The translations under genes and the position numbers were made by a program. From Chara braunii (taxonomy: Eukaryota > Streptophyta > Charophyceae > Charales > Characeae): a stretch of 40,653 nucleotides of DNA. Shown piece after piece: positions 1 to 10,454 of this stretch (position 1 is the stretch's first letter; the number at the start of each line of letters is the position of its first letter). Below the pieces are notes generated by a model, which did no database searches, was not told where the DNA came from, and was given only the letters and a program-made list of their open reading frames with translations. Location of the stretch: NCBI GenBank assembly GCA_003427395.1, contig BFEA01000118.1:2617103-2657755 (forward strand), given 5' to 3'.

Positions 1-27
1 TGGGATGTACTGGGATGTTTAACACAT

Positions 28-260
28 AGAACTCTTACTGTAGTTTGTGTTGGTTGCCTACTTGACGGTCTACGTTTATTCTACTTTCCGCCTAGATGAA
101 GTAATAGTATACACATCTTTTATATCATGGCTATGACGCATGACTGGTGGGATCACTCCCTTACCTGGGTTGCTTTCGTACGGTACATGTATAGCTAGTT
201 TGTCTGGTAGAGCTCTTACTGTATCCACCGTTACTGGCCTACTTGACCGCTACTTTGACA
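28..260. repeat. Degenerate direct repeat, two copies 181 bp apart
   Basis: Positions 28-79 and 209-260 are recognisably the same sequence: both run from an 'ag.ctcttactgta' start to a 'gcctacttgac' core. I see no coding potential or element ends. The rest of 1-900 shows nothing I can assign. Confidence 0.6.
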
Positions 261-936
261 TCCAACTTTTGTCTCTACAAACTGTATTAGGCTGTGGCTC
301 TTGCAGCAGGGAAAAGGATAAAACACAAAGTAAGGTTCGTCCGATTTGGCTTCCACCAGAGCTGGACAACCTATCAGCCCTGGTGCCTATCACTGCTGTT
401 CGGTCCAAGTTACCTGGCAGTGCCCATTGGTAGGGTAATGGTCCTGAGTGCTGGTCACAGTGAGGTAGGATAGTGGGATAGGGGGTGCGCTAGGTATTGA
501 CGTGAGGATGGGATGGGAGGTGGTCTCATATTCCAGGACACCCACGGCCTACTGCTCCAGGTGATCACTGTGTACTTTTTTTTAATGATTTGATGCCATC
601 AAACATGTTCATGAATAGCTTAGGGGTGGGACTGACTGACCTTGGAAGCCCAAAAGTTATAAGCTGGCGCAAGATTTGAATTTAAACTTTAAAGCCCTTC
701 CTGCCTTTTCCTTTTGATGAAAGCATAACGGTCGTTGATCTTTTACATCGATCGGTCCAAAACCGGCCCCATTCTAATTTTAGAACGGTACTCCGGAGCG
801 GGCCTGACTTGTTTTTAGGTCAGGGCTTGGGACAGGTCCCACCGTCCTGGTCTAGCTTAAGAATGGGACATAAGGCAGGTCCCTGTTTATTTTGAGAGAA
901 GAACTTGGGACTGGCCCCGACTGGTCAGTCCCATGC
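261..936. other. No gene recognised
   Basis: Only short, unconvincing open frames occur here. The stretch around 760-930 is rich in short G/C-rich words such as 'gggac' and 'gtccc' but gives no clear structure. It is probably old transposon-derived spacer. Confidence 0.4.
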
Positions 937-1016
937 TTTTTTTTTTTTTTTTTTTGGACAAGGCTCCAATCTATTCGTGGGGAGCAGCACGTGCTGGGAA
1001 CCGGGCCCAGCGTCCC
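937..1016 (-). mobile_element. SINE-like element, copy A
   Basis: On the minus strand a conserved ~55-nt body (starting GGGACGCTGG) is followed by a poly-A tail, seen as poly-T at 937-955 on the plus strand. The body has two potential hairpins. In this copy the first stem is GCTGGG/CCCAGC, whereas the other four copies have GCTGGA/TCCAGC, so both sides of one base pair changed together. The tail and dispersed copies point to retroposition. I see no clear pol III A/B box, so the parent RNA is unknown. Confidence 0.6.
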
Positions 1017-1172
1017 ATATGGAAATTTACATAGAATTTTGAAAGTTTGAGATACCGGGGCCATTACCCAGCTTTGGCTACGACAAACTTCAGCTATGGG
1101 CCCAGCGTCCCATATGGAGATTTACAAGAAAATTTTGAACAACTTAGAAAATTACTACGACAAACTTCAGAA
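1003..1172. repeat. Local duplication including the SINE-like 5' end
   Basis: The segment starting gggcccagcgtccc at 1003 recurs at 1098, 95 bp later. The similarity continues through 'atatgg.gatttaca' and 'gaattttgaa' to 'acgacaaacttcag'. It probably arose by tandem duplication after copy A inserted, because it includes the first bases of that element. Confidence 0.55.
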
Positions 1173-1661
1173 AAAAAAAAGGTCTGGCCACAACGAAACA
1201 CGCCACCACAGAGGTCCTACAAATGCTCAAGACCCTGTGTATCCCTAGCAACCCTTCTGAAGCTCTCCCACACTGTCTTACTCCCTGCGGGGCTCTTCCA
1301 GGCCTCACACACCCACCCTGCTGGGTTACAGGGCAACACTACTTAACCCAGACCCGAGCTAAAAATAAAGGGGCTCCTTCCTATCTGAAGGGTCTGAAAC
1401 TAGTTGTCCTCGGAATACGGAGGGTTGGCCGTTCTGGCCGTTCTGAAATTAGCACGGGACTGCGCTAAAATTAGAATCACCCATTCTAGGGGAAGTGGAC
1501 AGTCTTGGCTGGTCGAATATGCCCCTAAAAGGGGCTGAAGAGGCAGGCCCATCTCACCAACACACACATCAGTACCCGCACAGTCAATCCCCCAGGAAGA
1601 CAGGGGTAATCAATGCTGGGGGTCACAACACAATGATCTAAACTTTCTCTGATTGTAGAAG
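1173..1661. other. No gene recognised
   Basis: Open frames here are short and unsupported. Words around 1415-1465 (ggaatacgg, ggccgttct, tctgaaattag) recur in altered form around 1818-1875. This suggests that SINE-like copies B and C inserted into an older, partly duplicated repeat. Confidence 0.4.
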
Positions 1662-1804
1662 GGGATGCTGGACCTGTTTTCCAGCAGGTGCAGCTCCCCA
1701 CCAATAGGTGGAGCAGCTCGTGGCTACTACGAGCGGGGGCTGCTCATATCACCCCTTCTAGTAGACAGCCAAGGCTTAACAAAAGAAAAAGAAGAAGAAA
1801 AAAA
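1662..1804 (+). mobile_element. SINE-like element, copy B
   Basis: This copy has the conserved head (GGGATGCTGGACC then TTCCAGC, then GCTCC...GGTGGAGC), a non-conserved middle and an A-rich tail broken by G residues (about 1779-1804). It shares its head with copies A, C, D and E and has the same head-to-tail orientation as copies A, C and E. Flanking target-site duplications are not convincing. Confidence 0.65.
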
Positions 1805-1876
1805 GGCTGGTCAAATATGGAATACGAATGGTCGGCCAGTCTAAAATTAACATAGACCCGCTGTAGAATTAGTGCA

Positions 1877-2018
1877 GGACGCTGGACCTGGTTTCCAGCA
1901 GGTGCTGCTCCCCACCAATAGATGGAGCCTCCCCGACAGTGCTAGTGGCACCTACTCTTATCAGCACCCCTAGCATTTCCTCGGGTTGTTCTGATAAGAA
2001 AAGAAAAAAAGAAAAAAG
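1877..2018 (+). mobile_element. SINE-like element, copy C, with target-site duplication
   Basis: This is the best-defined copy: the conserved two-hairpin head, a ~60-nt middle and an A-rich tail. It is bracketed by a perfect 14-bp direct repeat, agaattagtgcagg, at 1865-1878 and 2017-2030. The last two G residues are shared with the element head, so the true duplication may be 12 bp. A head, an A-rich tail and a 12-14-bp duplication are the hallmarks of LINE-mobilised retroposition. Confidence 0.8.
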
Positions 2019-2030
2019 AATTAGTGCAGG

Positions 2031-2724
2031 CCTTGGCCAGAATAAAATGGTCTAACTCCGGCAAGACTTCGCCTAGACCTTCCTTTCCGCTGTTGACTCT
2101 CTTTTGCCTAAGGCCCTACGTGTCACGTCGGTTCTAGCGGTCTTGGGTCGACCTCTCTCAGTCCCAATTATCATATCAACTAGAGCAACCATCCCTTTCA
2201 GCTCATACCCTTGAGATGACCTCAGAGGCTGTCTGCAACGCGTTGCCCTCCGACAACGGCTGCTGCCCTCTTCCACTCCTGTCAAAGCCATGATCAGCGT
2301 GAGCTGAGGACAGGCCAGTCATCCTCCCCTTGACCCACCCTAGATAAATCTCGGTATCCCCCCCTCCCTTGCACCACAGAGACCATCTTGACCATCGATC
2401 TGTGATGATCGACAGCTCGGGTAATCTGAACAAAAACAGAAAACAGACGGTCGAGACAGACAACCATTTGATTCAGAAGAGAATGCCATGTCCTGTGATG
2501 GATGAGTCAAATTTGGTAGTCCAATGATCCGCTGTTCCAAGTAGTCGAATGTTGAATCTGAGTTGATGTTACTAACATGCTGATTTGAATCTGATTCGGC
2601 GATATCACCCCGTGTCCCTATATTTGCAGCTGACATCCGCACCCCTTGGATTGTGCAATCAGACCGGGTCCAGGGGTGGAGTCCCAGAAAATCTGTGTGT
2701 GCATATCGTCCCTTCTCTATCGGA
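2031..2724. other. No gene recognised
   Basis: Several overlapping open frames of 70-100 codons occur on the minus strand, but none has a recognisable motif and they overlap each other in different frames. I treat them as chance frames. Confidence 0.4.
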
Positions 2725-3240
2725 TTGAATCCATCAGGAGAGTGGACTGTACAATTGATTTGGTCAGCTAGTGGCTTCCAAGGTATGTTGGACTGTACCG
2801 TAGGATCCGATCTGGTGGTGCGGGCCTGAGAGAAGCTTACTGGCCTCTGGCACAGGTGGACCGCACCCCTTGACGGGAGTCTCTAGTAGGTATACGTATG
2901 CATGACGGGCCTCACATACCGCCTGATTGAATCTACTGTAGATTTGACTGTACCGTCGATTTAATCCACCAGTCGCTTCCCAGGTAGGTTAGACTATATC
3001 ATCTGATTGAATCTGTATGGTACAGTCATCAGAGAGGTATATGGACCTCTGGAGCAAATGGCATCTGCACCCCATCGGATCCGGCAGTAGAGTGTTTGGC
3101 AGGTGTATGTGTGCATGTCGGACTATACCATTGAATCAAATTCGGCATAAAAGTGACAAGAAATATGAGCCTCTGCCGCAGGTGTAGTTCGCATCCCGTG
3201 GAACAGCACCATCGGATCAGACCTGATCTTCTAGCATCAG
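2725..3240. repeat. Degenerate tandem repeat, unit about 203 bp
   Basis: Blocks recur in the same order about 203 bp apart. 'actgtac.attgattt...gcttcc.aggta' at ~2746 recurs at ~2948. 'cctctgg.aca.gtgga..gcacccc' at ~2841 recurs at ~3045, with a shorter third copy at ~3166. The copies are heavily diverged, so the duplication is old. No coding function is evident. Confidence 0.55.
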
Positions 3241-3887
3241 AGAAAGAAATTTGTGCATCTGAATATGATCTGAGAATCTGGGTCCTCGGCGGGCCTAAGC
3301 GGCCCTGATACAAATGTGCCCGCCCTAAGCGAAGGCGGGCCTAACAAATCTGGAGAGGCCCTCTGCTGTCAATTTCGTATTCGGGGTCCAGGCAGTTGTG
3401 ACGCGCCAGTTGGATGAGGGTAACAAAGGCCGAGCAGCAAAGACATTCTACGACCTTCCAGGCCTTTCCTGAAATGCAGGCCCTGGGCAAGAATCGCAGC
3501 CTCATACACAGACAGTTGGGAAGCCCAACCGAACGAGGCACAGCCTCCTGGGGCCTACCGGAAGCTTCTGGGCAGAGGCCCAGGCCAGCCAGGCCGCCGG
3601 GGCAGGCAGGCTCTTTCCATATAGGAAAGAGCTTGCTGCCTGGGCTCTCATTCAGGAAATTGCCAAATGATGCGGCGGTGCTGCTGGAGCAATTGCTCGT
3701 GGGCTGCTGAGCGGTAAAGGCAAGGTGCTGCACGCGTGTGGTCATGCAGGAAGCAGGGCGCTGCTGAGGGAAGCGCCATAGCCCAGCCTCCATAGCTGGC
3801 TGGGGCTTGGACTACAGTGAGGCGCAGGGGTGGTCTTCGGGTGTACAGAGGGAAGACATGGGTGCAAGACGAGGGAAAGAGAGAAGG

Positions 3888-3905
3888 ATGATGATGATGA
3901 TGATG
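3888..3905. repeat. (GAT)n microsatellite in the 5' LTR
   Basis: A short run of gat triplets, longer in the 3' LTR (8929-8953). It is a length-variable internal marker of the LTR pair. Confidence 0.8.
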
Positions 3906-3930
3906 TGAGGGCACATACCTTTTTTGAAAA

Positions 3931-4003
3931 AAAAAAAACAAAAAAAAAACGCTCCATCTATTGGTGGGGAGCTGCACCTGCTGGAAACCGGGTCCAGCGT
4001 CCC
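3931..4003 (-). mobile_element. SINE-like element, copy D, inside the 5' LTR
   Basis: The conserved two-hairpin body lies at 3950-4003 on the minus strand, next to an A-rich run at 3927-3949 on the plus strand. The 3' LTR lacks it, so it inserted after the retrotransposon landed, or was lost from the other LTR. ttgaaaa occurs on both sides (3924-3930 and 4004-4010) as a possible target duplication. Read in the sense of the body, this copy has a T-rich rather than A-rich tail, unlike copies A, C and E. Confidence 0.6.
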
Positions 4004-4347
4004 TTGAAAACATGAATGGTATTGGCGATGATCTGCATCTGGGTGACATCTTCAAGTACTTCGTTGGCTGCTGACATCAACAGTTGCATTGTCAATTTGT
4101 AGGCAGATAGTAGTTGTGTAGAAAGTAGGCTGGGCGCCGAGCGCCAAGTAGGGAGAAGGTCCTGAACTCTTGTATTGGTGGTGGTGAGAGCAAGCTCTCA
4201 TTGACATTGGTTTTCAGTGTTACGATTCTCCATTGGTGTCATATTGGTGCAATGCTGCTTTCTGGACACTGTGATACTTTCTGGCTTTCAATGTGATTGT
4301 GCATTCTGGATATTGTCATCTCGCTATCACTCATTTTCCTTGCAATT

Positions 4348-4362
4348 TGGTATCGGAGCTGG
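4348..4362 (+). promoter_or_regulatory. Primer-binding site, initiator tRNA-Met type
   Basis: TGGTATCGGAGCTGG sits immediately downstream of the 5' LTR. It differs by one base from the plant consensus TGGTATCAGAGC, which is complementary to the 3' end of initiator tRNA-Met and primes minus-strand cDNA synthesis. Confidence 0.85.
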
Positions 4363-5385
4363 TTCAAACTGCGCTTCATTGGTTCTTCGCAATAGCTGTT
4401 TGGTGCTTCGCATGAGGTGTGGGGCAGTAATAAGGCTTGGTCGTTGAACAATTGGCGGCCCAGGGTCGTGTGGGCGCGCCAGGAAGCTATGTCACAGTGG
4501 TGATATTAGGGGTGTACGCTGGTTGATGAGAGCTCGCTGATGTGGCATTTAAGCCGAGGTGGAACTGCATTCTGCTGTTTGTTGTGCTGAGGCAAAGACC
4601 GGTCATCATAAATGCACATCAGGTTGTCGGTGATAAATCTGTGGTTGGGGGCAGCATTATGAGGTACGTTGCTCTCATTGACATTCTTCCCTCTTCATTA
4701 CTTCTTACCATGAGGAAGTAAGTTTTGCCTTGAGAGTCCTCTCAATGTGAGGTGTTGCGAGCGCTCAACCTTGAGAGTCGACATTCTTCCTGGGCAGCAA
4801 GCTGGTGGGAGACGGGCGAAGCCTCTGAAGGGCCCTTGACGAAGCACTCGGGTCACAGTCACCATGCCAACCCGTTGGGACTAGTATACGCATGCTTTCC
4901 TGCACGTCCTTGGTTCTGTTGATGTGCAATAGAGGTCATGCAGGGCATGCCAACCCTTTGAGAGACGCTCACCAGACCGTCTATAAATATTTATGGCGGG
5001 TTCCGGTGTTGAACCCTGACTGTGATCGTTGTCCTGTCTGCGACGTTAAATAATTCTTGAGGACCTTGGGGGTTGTCCTTAAACTGCCTCTTGATCAGCC
5101 AAATCAAACCGAAAGTAAGGCTCGTTGCATGCGCGGGTAAACAACGTGCAGGGGCTGACAGGTTCGACATAGACTTGGGGTACAGGGGTGGGCCGGATTG
5201 CACACCTTCAGACACATAGCTCAACCTGACGCTCAGGGCATTGACACAAAGTGACCACTCAAGAAAGATACAGGGAGAGGGGGGATTCCGGTAACTGTTC
5301 GCTGTTGTACTAATTAGATAAACTGCCATCCAGCATACATCTCCACAAGTAAACATTTTATTTTTGATTCATCAGTCGCGCTTGT
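4363..5385 (+). other. Expected gag region, not recognisable
   Basis: A chromovirus would carry gag here, but I find no long plus-strand frame, no zinc knuckle and no protease DTG motif. Either gag has decayed or the region has been replaced. Confidence 0.5.
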
Positions 5386-5754
5386 GTGGATAGGTTGCGC
5401 TTAGGGGACCAAGTGCAGCGGCTTAGCAGATCTGCATCATCAACACTAGCTAACAAGCACCGCATGGTTGTAGTACAAGACTATGTCAAGGACGGAGTCT
5501 GCACCTTCTCCTATGGAGGAGGGGAATTGAAACATAAAATCTCATTCCTAGTCAGTGAGGAGCTGCAATTCGACATGTTACTGGGCATGTACTACCTCGA
5601 GGTTGCACAACCTCAATTTGATTGGGATAGAAATGTGATGATTCACAAGCTGCCAAATGGTAAGACCGTTAGACTGCAAAAATTCAAAGCTAGCAGTCTA
5701 GTGGAATACTACGGCTGCATGCGTGCATCGTCCTTCTATAACTATTATAAGTAG
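5386..5754 (+). pseudogene. Retrotransposon protease C-terminal remnant
   Basis: The open frame reads FSYGGGELKHKISFLV...FDMLLGMYYLE...FDWDRN. This matches the end of gypsy aspartic proteases and the linker to reverse transcriptase, where a typical motif is a hydrophobic strand, then I-LG-(M)-x-WL, then IDW. The catalytic D-T/S-G triad is missing because the frame starts downstream of it. In this region of the element the enzyme would cut the polyprotein during particle maturation. The frame is offset from the downstream RT frame. Confidence 0.75.
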
Positions 5755-7903
5755 AATCGCGAGCAGGGCATGTACTTAGTCTTTGTCTCTGAAAAAGGGG
5801 AGGCCATAAAATCAGCCCCAGAGATACAAGCAGTCATCACGCAGTATTTAAACTTTTTTTAGGAGCAAACTGGTGTGGTGGAAAGGGAGGTTGTCCACGA
5901 GATAAAAGTCATCCCTGGTAGCAAAGTACCTAGAGGACAAATCTATAGAATGTCGCCTGCGGAGTTGGATGAGCTCCGCCGCCAGCTCAAAGAGCTCACA
6001 GAGAAGGGATAGATTCGGTCTAGTACCTCCCCTTACGGTGCTCCAGTCTTTTTTGTTCCTAAAAAGGGAGGTACCTTCAGGATGTGCATTGACTATAGGG
6101 GCCTCAATGAAGAACGCAGAGCCCCTACCTCGCATCGACGACCTACTGGATAGAGTGCAGGGATGCCGGTACTTTACTAAGATAGATCTAAAGTCCGGAT
6201 ACCATCAAATTGCCATTAGACCCGATGACCAACACAAAACTGCTTTCCAGACCAGATACGGTCTGTACGAGTTTGTTGTGATGCCCTTTGGCATATGAAA
6301 TGTCCCTGGAACATTCCAGCACGCAATGAATAAGATTTTTCATGACTACTTAGACAAGTTTATCGTCGTGTACCTTGACGATATCCTTATCTTTAGTAAG
6401 ATTGTAGAGGAGCATGCTGAGCACTTGAAAATAGTGCTAGATCTCCTAAGACAACACCAGTACAAGGTAAACTTGGAGAAATGCGAGTTCGGTCGCACCA
6501 AGATCTTGTACTTAGGTCATGAAATTTCTACGGATGAGTTGAGACCAGACGATGCCAAAGTGGTCAGCATACGAGACTGACCCATACCTCTGACTGTTAC
6601 GGAGGTCCGATCGTTTTTGGGGTTGGCGGGCTACTACCGTCCGTTCGTTAAAAAAAATAGTACTATAGCTTCCCCACTAACAAATCTCACTTGCCTTGAC
6701 ACCCATTGGGAGTGGACCGAAGAGTGTGAAGCAAGCTTCAAGAAATTGCAATATGCTCTGACACACTACGAAGTCCTCAAACTTCCAGATCCTGAGCAGC
6801 CCTTTATCGTGACCACAGATGCCAGCCAATATGGCATAGGCACAGTCCTTGCGCAAAAGGGGGGGGGAAAGTTGAGGCCCATCGAGTACATGAGTAAGAA
6901 GATGCCATCTCAGAAGTTAGCAAAGTCCACGTATGAGCGTGAGCTCTACGCCCTCTACAGAGCGCTGGTCCATTGGCGACACTATCTCCTAGGCAAATTC
7001 TTCTACTTGAGATTTGATCATGAGACTTTTCGCTGGATCAAGACATAGCATGTACTCTCTGACGCACTCAAACGCTGGATTCAAGTGATAGACATGTATG
7101 ATTTTCAACTTGATCCAATCAATGGAGAGTAAAACGAAGTCGCTAATGCACTACCGCGAAGGGCAAAGTATCTGGGCGCGCTAGTGACTGAGTTTGGTGT
7201 ATCAGACGATGTAACTCGATCCTTCGTGGAAACCTATCAGCAAGATCTAGTTATGTCAGAGATCATTCGTAAATTCCAAGTGAAAGATAAGGTAACTTCC
7301 GACGAATTTACAATGGTAGATGACTTGTTGTTTCTTTAGAAGGTAGGGAATAGAAGATTGTGTGTCCCAGATAGAGAGTCTCTTCGTAGTTTGTTCTTAG
7401 GAGAATGTCAAGATGCAACCGGTCATTTCAGTTATAGGAAGACTTCAGCTAACATAGTACATAGATTTTGGTGGGTTTCTATGATGCAAGATGCCAAGAA
7501 GTACGTTGAAACCTGCCAGGTTTGCCAACGAGACAAACCCAGGACTCAAGCTCCGCTAGGGCTTATCAAACCCTTGTCGATTCCTAAAGATCCTGGTCAA
7601 AGTGTGTCCATGGACTTCATGGATACTCTTGTGACCAACAGGTCTGGGAAGAGACACATCTTCGTTATAGTGGACTGTTTTTCCGAGGGTGCAAGACTAA
7701 TCGGCGTAATCGCTAAGTGGGAAACTGCGAAAACTGATTGTGTCATCAAATTGTTTATGGATAACTGGGTGCGGGACTTTGGATTGCCCAAGTCCATCGT
7801 CAGTGACAGGGATGTTCGCTTTACAAGCGAACTGTGGCAAAATACAGCCCAACAGAATCGATCCCTGGGAGGTCCTAGACGAAGTGGGCGATCAGATGGA
7901 TGA
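5755..7903 (+). pseudogene. Gypsy pol: reverse transcriptase, RNase H, integrase (broken)
   Basis: From about 5870 the frame gives the RT N-terminus ([38 protein letters not shown]), then shifts frame near 6112. From there one frame carries the rest of RT ([21 protein letters not shown], catalytic YLDD at 6371-6382), RNase H (TTDASQYGIG, YERELYAL) and the integrase zinc domain (H-H-C-C, ending TCQVCQRDK). The integrase core follows, with two of its acidic residues (MDFM, VSDRD). In-frame stops lie near 6296, 6578, 7046, 7129 and 7337. The element cannot make these enzymes. Confidence 0.92.
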
Positions 7904-8275
7904 ACCCTCCTATGTGATTCGCATCCCACCACACCTACGCACACACCCAGTCTTTTACGCCTCAAAGCTGGCACCTTTCGTCGAAACCGCACAGTTTCGC
8001 TCCAAACGATCAATGTTGCCCCCAACCATGGATGGTGAAGTCGATATCGACGGAATCGTGGAGCATCACATGATGCCAGTGCCTAAGCCGCTGGGCAGAG
8101 ACTGTCCTCCCAAGCCGAGGATGCAATATCGTGTTAGGTTCATACACCATCTTGATCCCAACGAAGATCGGTGGTTCACGAGAGAAGAACTCCAACGAAC
8201 AACACCTCAAGTGATTGTAGGCTATGAAAAAGAACTCAAGGGAAAAATGCCTACAGATTATAAGACTTCTCAGAG
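7850..8275 (+). pseudogene. Integrase C-terminus with chromodomain-like tail
   Basis: In a different reading frame from the integrase core, the sequence runs WEVLDEVG...SYVIRIPPHLRTHPVFYASKLAPF, the usual end of chromovirus integrase. A block follows with DIDGIVEHH...MQYRVRFIHH...EDRWFTREELQ, which has the shape of a chromodomain. Chromodomains steer integration to marked chromatin. The core-to-tail junction near 7840-7870 lacks the third catalytic residue (Glu) and roughly the second half of the core, so there is an internal deletion plus a frameshift. Confidence 0.85.
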
Positions 8276-8285
8276 GACTGTCGAA

Positions 8286-8301
8286 GTAAAGGAGGAGGGA
8301 A
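8286..8301 (+). promoter_or_regulatory. Polypurine tract
   Basis: The purine run aaaggaggaggga lies directly before the 3' LTR start (TG at 8302). It is the expected primer site for plus-strand DNA synthesis and supports the placement of the LTR boundary. Confidence 0.8.
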
Positions 8302-9297
8302 TGCGAGAATATGGATCATCGGGGGGCCTAAGGGGCCCTGATACAAATGTGCCCGCCTTAAGTGAAGGCGGGCCTAACAAATCTGGAGAGGCCCTCTGCT
8401 GTCAATTTCGTATTCGGGGGTGACGCGCCAATTGGATGACGGAAACAAAGGCCGAGCAGCAAAGACATTCCACGACCTTCCAGGCCTTTCCTGAAATGCA
8501 GGTCCTGGGCAAGAATCACAGCCTCATACACAGACAGTTGGGAGGCCCAACCGAACTACGCCCTGTAGCTGCAACTGAAGCACAACCTCCTGAGGCCTAC
8601 CGGAAGCTTCTGGGCAGAGGCTCAAGCCAGCCAGGCCGCTGGGGCAGGCAGACTCTTTCCGTATAGGAAAGAGCTCTATGCCTGGGCTCTCACTCAAGCA
8701 CTTGCCAGATGATGCGGTAGGGCTGCTGGAGCAATCGCTCACGGGCTGCTGAGCGCTAAGGGCAAGGTGCTGCGTGCGCGCGGTCGTGCAGGAAGCAGGG
8801 CGCTACTGAGGGCAGCGCCATAGACCAGCCTCCATAGTTGGTTGAGGCTTGGACTACAGTGAGGCGCAGGGGTGGTCTTCGGGTGTATAGAGGGAAGACG
8901 TGGATGTAAGACGAGGGAAAGAGAGAAGGATGATGATGATGATGATGATGATGTGAGGGCACATACCTGGTATTGACGATGATCTGCATCTGGGTGACAT
9001 CTTCAAGTACTTCGTTGATTGCTGACATCAACAGTTGCATTGTTAATTAGTAGGCAGATAGTAGATGTGTAGGAAGTAGGTTGGGCGCTGAGCGCCAAGT
9101 AGGGAGAAGGTCTTGGACTCTTGTGTTGGTGGTGGGGAGAGCAAGCTCTCATTAACATTGGTTTTCAGTGTTACGATTCTCCATTGGTGTCATATTGGTG
9201 CAATGCTGCTTTCTGGACACTGTGATACTTTCCGGCTTTCAATGTGATTGTGCATTCTGGATATTGTCATCTCGCTATTGCTGATTTTCCTCGCAAT
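8302..9297 (+). repeat. 3' LTR of the gypsy element
   Basis: Matches the 5' LTR from its start near 'gagaat.tgg.tc.tcgg' to its end near 'ttttcctcgcaat'. It lacks SINE-like copy D and has a longer GAT run. The many differences between the LTRs indicate an old insertion. No date is given because identity was not computed. Confidence 0.85.
8929..8953. repeat. (GAT)n microsatellite in the 3' LTR
   Basis: A run of gat triplets at the position matching 3888-3905 in the other LTR. Confidence 0.8.
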
Positions 9298-9720
9298 GAT
9301 ATATGATCAAGCTAAATCAGATGGTAGACTCCCTGCCCGCTATGGATACCGTTTGTGGTCCACGACATATATCTTGCCTTGCCGAATTTGATATGAACAT
9401 ACACGTGTGATGTGATAGCATTCCATTTGACGTCCAAGAAATATGTAGCATGTTCACAGCGACACTAATACTGAAACTGACCTCCGAAGTGTCGTGAGAT
9501 AGGTTACTTACTAGATGTCGTTTAGTCGTTTGTCCCCAATACGAACGAGTTTTAAAAAAAACCGAATTTTTTTTCATGAGAATGTTCTCAATCTTATTAT
9601 GAATCCAAAAATTTTGAATTTCGTAGACAAAGAAATCGGCGAACAATCACAAAAAACAAAAAAAAAAAAGAAAAAAAAATGCAACGAAATCATCGGGGTA
9701 TCTCATTAGGATAACTCGGC
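9298..9720. other. No gene recognised
   Basis: AT-rich flank between the LTR element and the organelle-derived insertion, including an A-rich run at about 9652-9679. It may be part of the organelle insertion, but I could not match any gene. Confidence 0.4.
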
Positions 9721-9769
9721 CTTTAGCCAACAGTTGCTGAGGCCACTCATTCAAAGCATTCTCCATTCC

Positions 9770-10112
9770 GTGACGCTCCCTTAGTGAAAACCTCTACAAC
9801 TGGTTGTTTAAAATGAGGATACCAAATTGCATAAGCAATTGGACGTACGTGTAAAGGGTCTTATACCCATTGTTCAAAATTACCTTGCCAAGCTACGTGA
9901 AAAATATTATCAAATGTCCACAAAACAATAACAGCTAATTGTCCAAAATGAGAGGCAAAATGTTTTTGATATCAATTTTCCTCAGTAATATTATCATGGC
10001 TCTCAAAGTCATGTGTAGTGGCAATGCCAAACCCAATTCGATGGGTGGTCTGTGCCTTAAATCCCACAATAAACAACGACTTCTTTGCTCATATGATAGC
10101 ATAGTGTCTAAA
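9770..10112 (-). pseudogene. psaB: Plastid psaB fragment (N-terminal part)
   Basis: Translated on the minus strand, the sequence follows the start of photosystem I P700 apoprotein A2. It shows [19 protein letters not shown], then [26 protein letters not shown], and [13 protein letters not shown] followed by [13 protein letters not shown]. In-frame stops fall inside it, and the match fades after about 115 codons at 9770. In the plastid this protein binds the reaction-centre chlorophyll pair with PsaA. Here it is a dead nuclear copy next to mitochondrial pieces. Confidence 0.85.
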
Positions 10113-10134
10113 TTGAACAAACTGAGGATTAACC

Positions 10135-10258
10135 AAATAGAACAACAATAGCTCCTACATAAACAGCTAAAAAAATCATAGCAGAAAAATCACGATCAAA
10201 TAACAAAAGTAAACCTGAAGTATTACAAAATACTAAAATCCGAAATAAAACGTAATGA
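10135..10258 (-). pseudogene. nad6: Mitochondrial nad6 fragment
   Basis: The minus strand reads ILVFCNTSGLLLLFDRDF, then SAMIFLAVYVGAIVVLFG. This is the most conserved transmembrane stretch of NADH dehydrogenase subunit 6. It abuts the psaB fragment with almost no spacer and stops directly after this block. It is a fragment of a complex I gene and is not functional here. Confidence 0.85.
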
Positions 10259-10267
10259 TCTGGTTTC

Positions 10268-10400
10268 TAACACGTATAACCAGTCATCCAAAAATGAATT
10301 TGACCTAAGGTTTCTAGTTATTTGCCCATCCAATACTAGAATCATGCGAACAGAGCGAATACGGTTCGTATTGATGGATTACCGAAAGTTGAATTTTCCA
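10268..10400 (-). pseudogene. cox1: Mitochondrial cox1 fragment
   Basis: The minus strand reads VFALFA, stop, F, stop, YWMGK, then ETLGQIHFWMTGY. This matches the conserved 'VFALFAGFYYW' and 'ETLGQIHFWITFFG' blocks of cytochrome c oxidase subunit I. Stop codons stand where Gly and Tyr are expected, consistent with neutral decay. It lies directly beside the nad6 fragment. Confidence 0.8.
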
Positions 10401-10454
10401 AATTACAAAAACAGTTTAAAACTTAAAAATTGAGTAGTGATTTAGCTAAATACA

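Larger units (their letters stand above)
3269..4346 (+). repeat. 5' LTR of the gypsy element
   Basis: It matches 8302-9297 along its whole length, with substitutions and indels. Compared with the 3' LTR it has an extra stretch at about 3920-4017 that holds SINE-like copy D. It ends at gcaat just before the primer-binding site. The first two bases at 3269 are TC where the 3' LTR has TG, probably a point change. Confidence 0.85.
3269..9297 (+). mobile_element. Ty3/gypsy LTR retrotransposon, chromodomain type, inactive
   Basis: Two related LTRs (3269-4346 and 8302-9297) flank a plus-strand internal region. It contains a primer-binding site, remnants of protease, reverse transcriptase, RNase H and integrase, an integrase C-terminus with a chromodomain-like tail, and a polypurine tract. 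The domain order PR-RT-RH-IN-chromodomain is that of plant chromoviruses (Metaviridae family of transposons). The sequence atatgatc lies at 3263-3270 and again at 9301-9308, so a target-site duplication is possible. I could not fix the LTR ends to the base. No gag is recognisable. Confidence 0.88.

Noticed and set aside
3742-4055. Minus-strand frames with His or Ser runs in the LTR
   Set aside because: The runs come from the (GAT)n microsatellite and the A-rich tract read in antisense. Matching frames occur in both LTRs only because the LTRs are copies.
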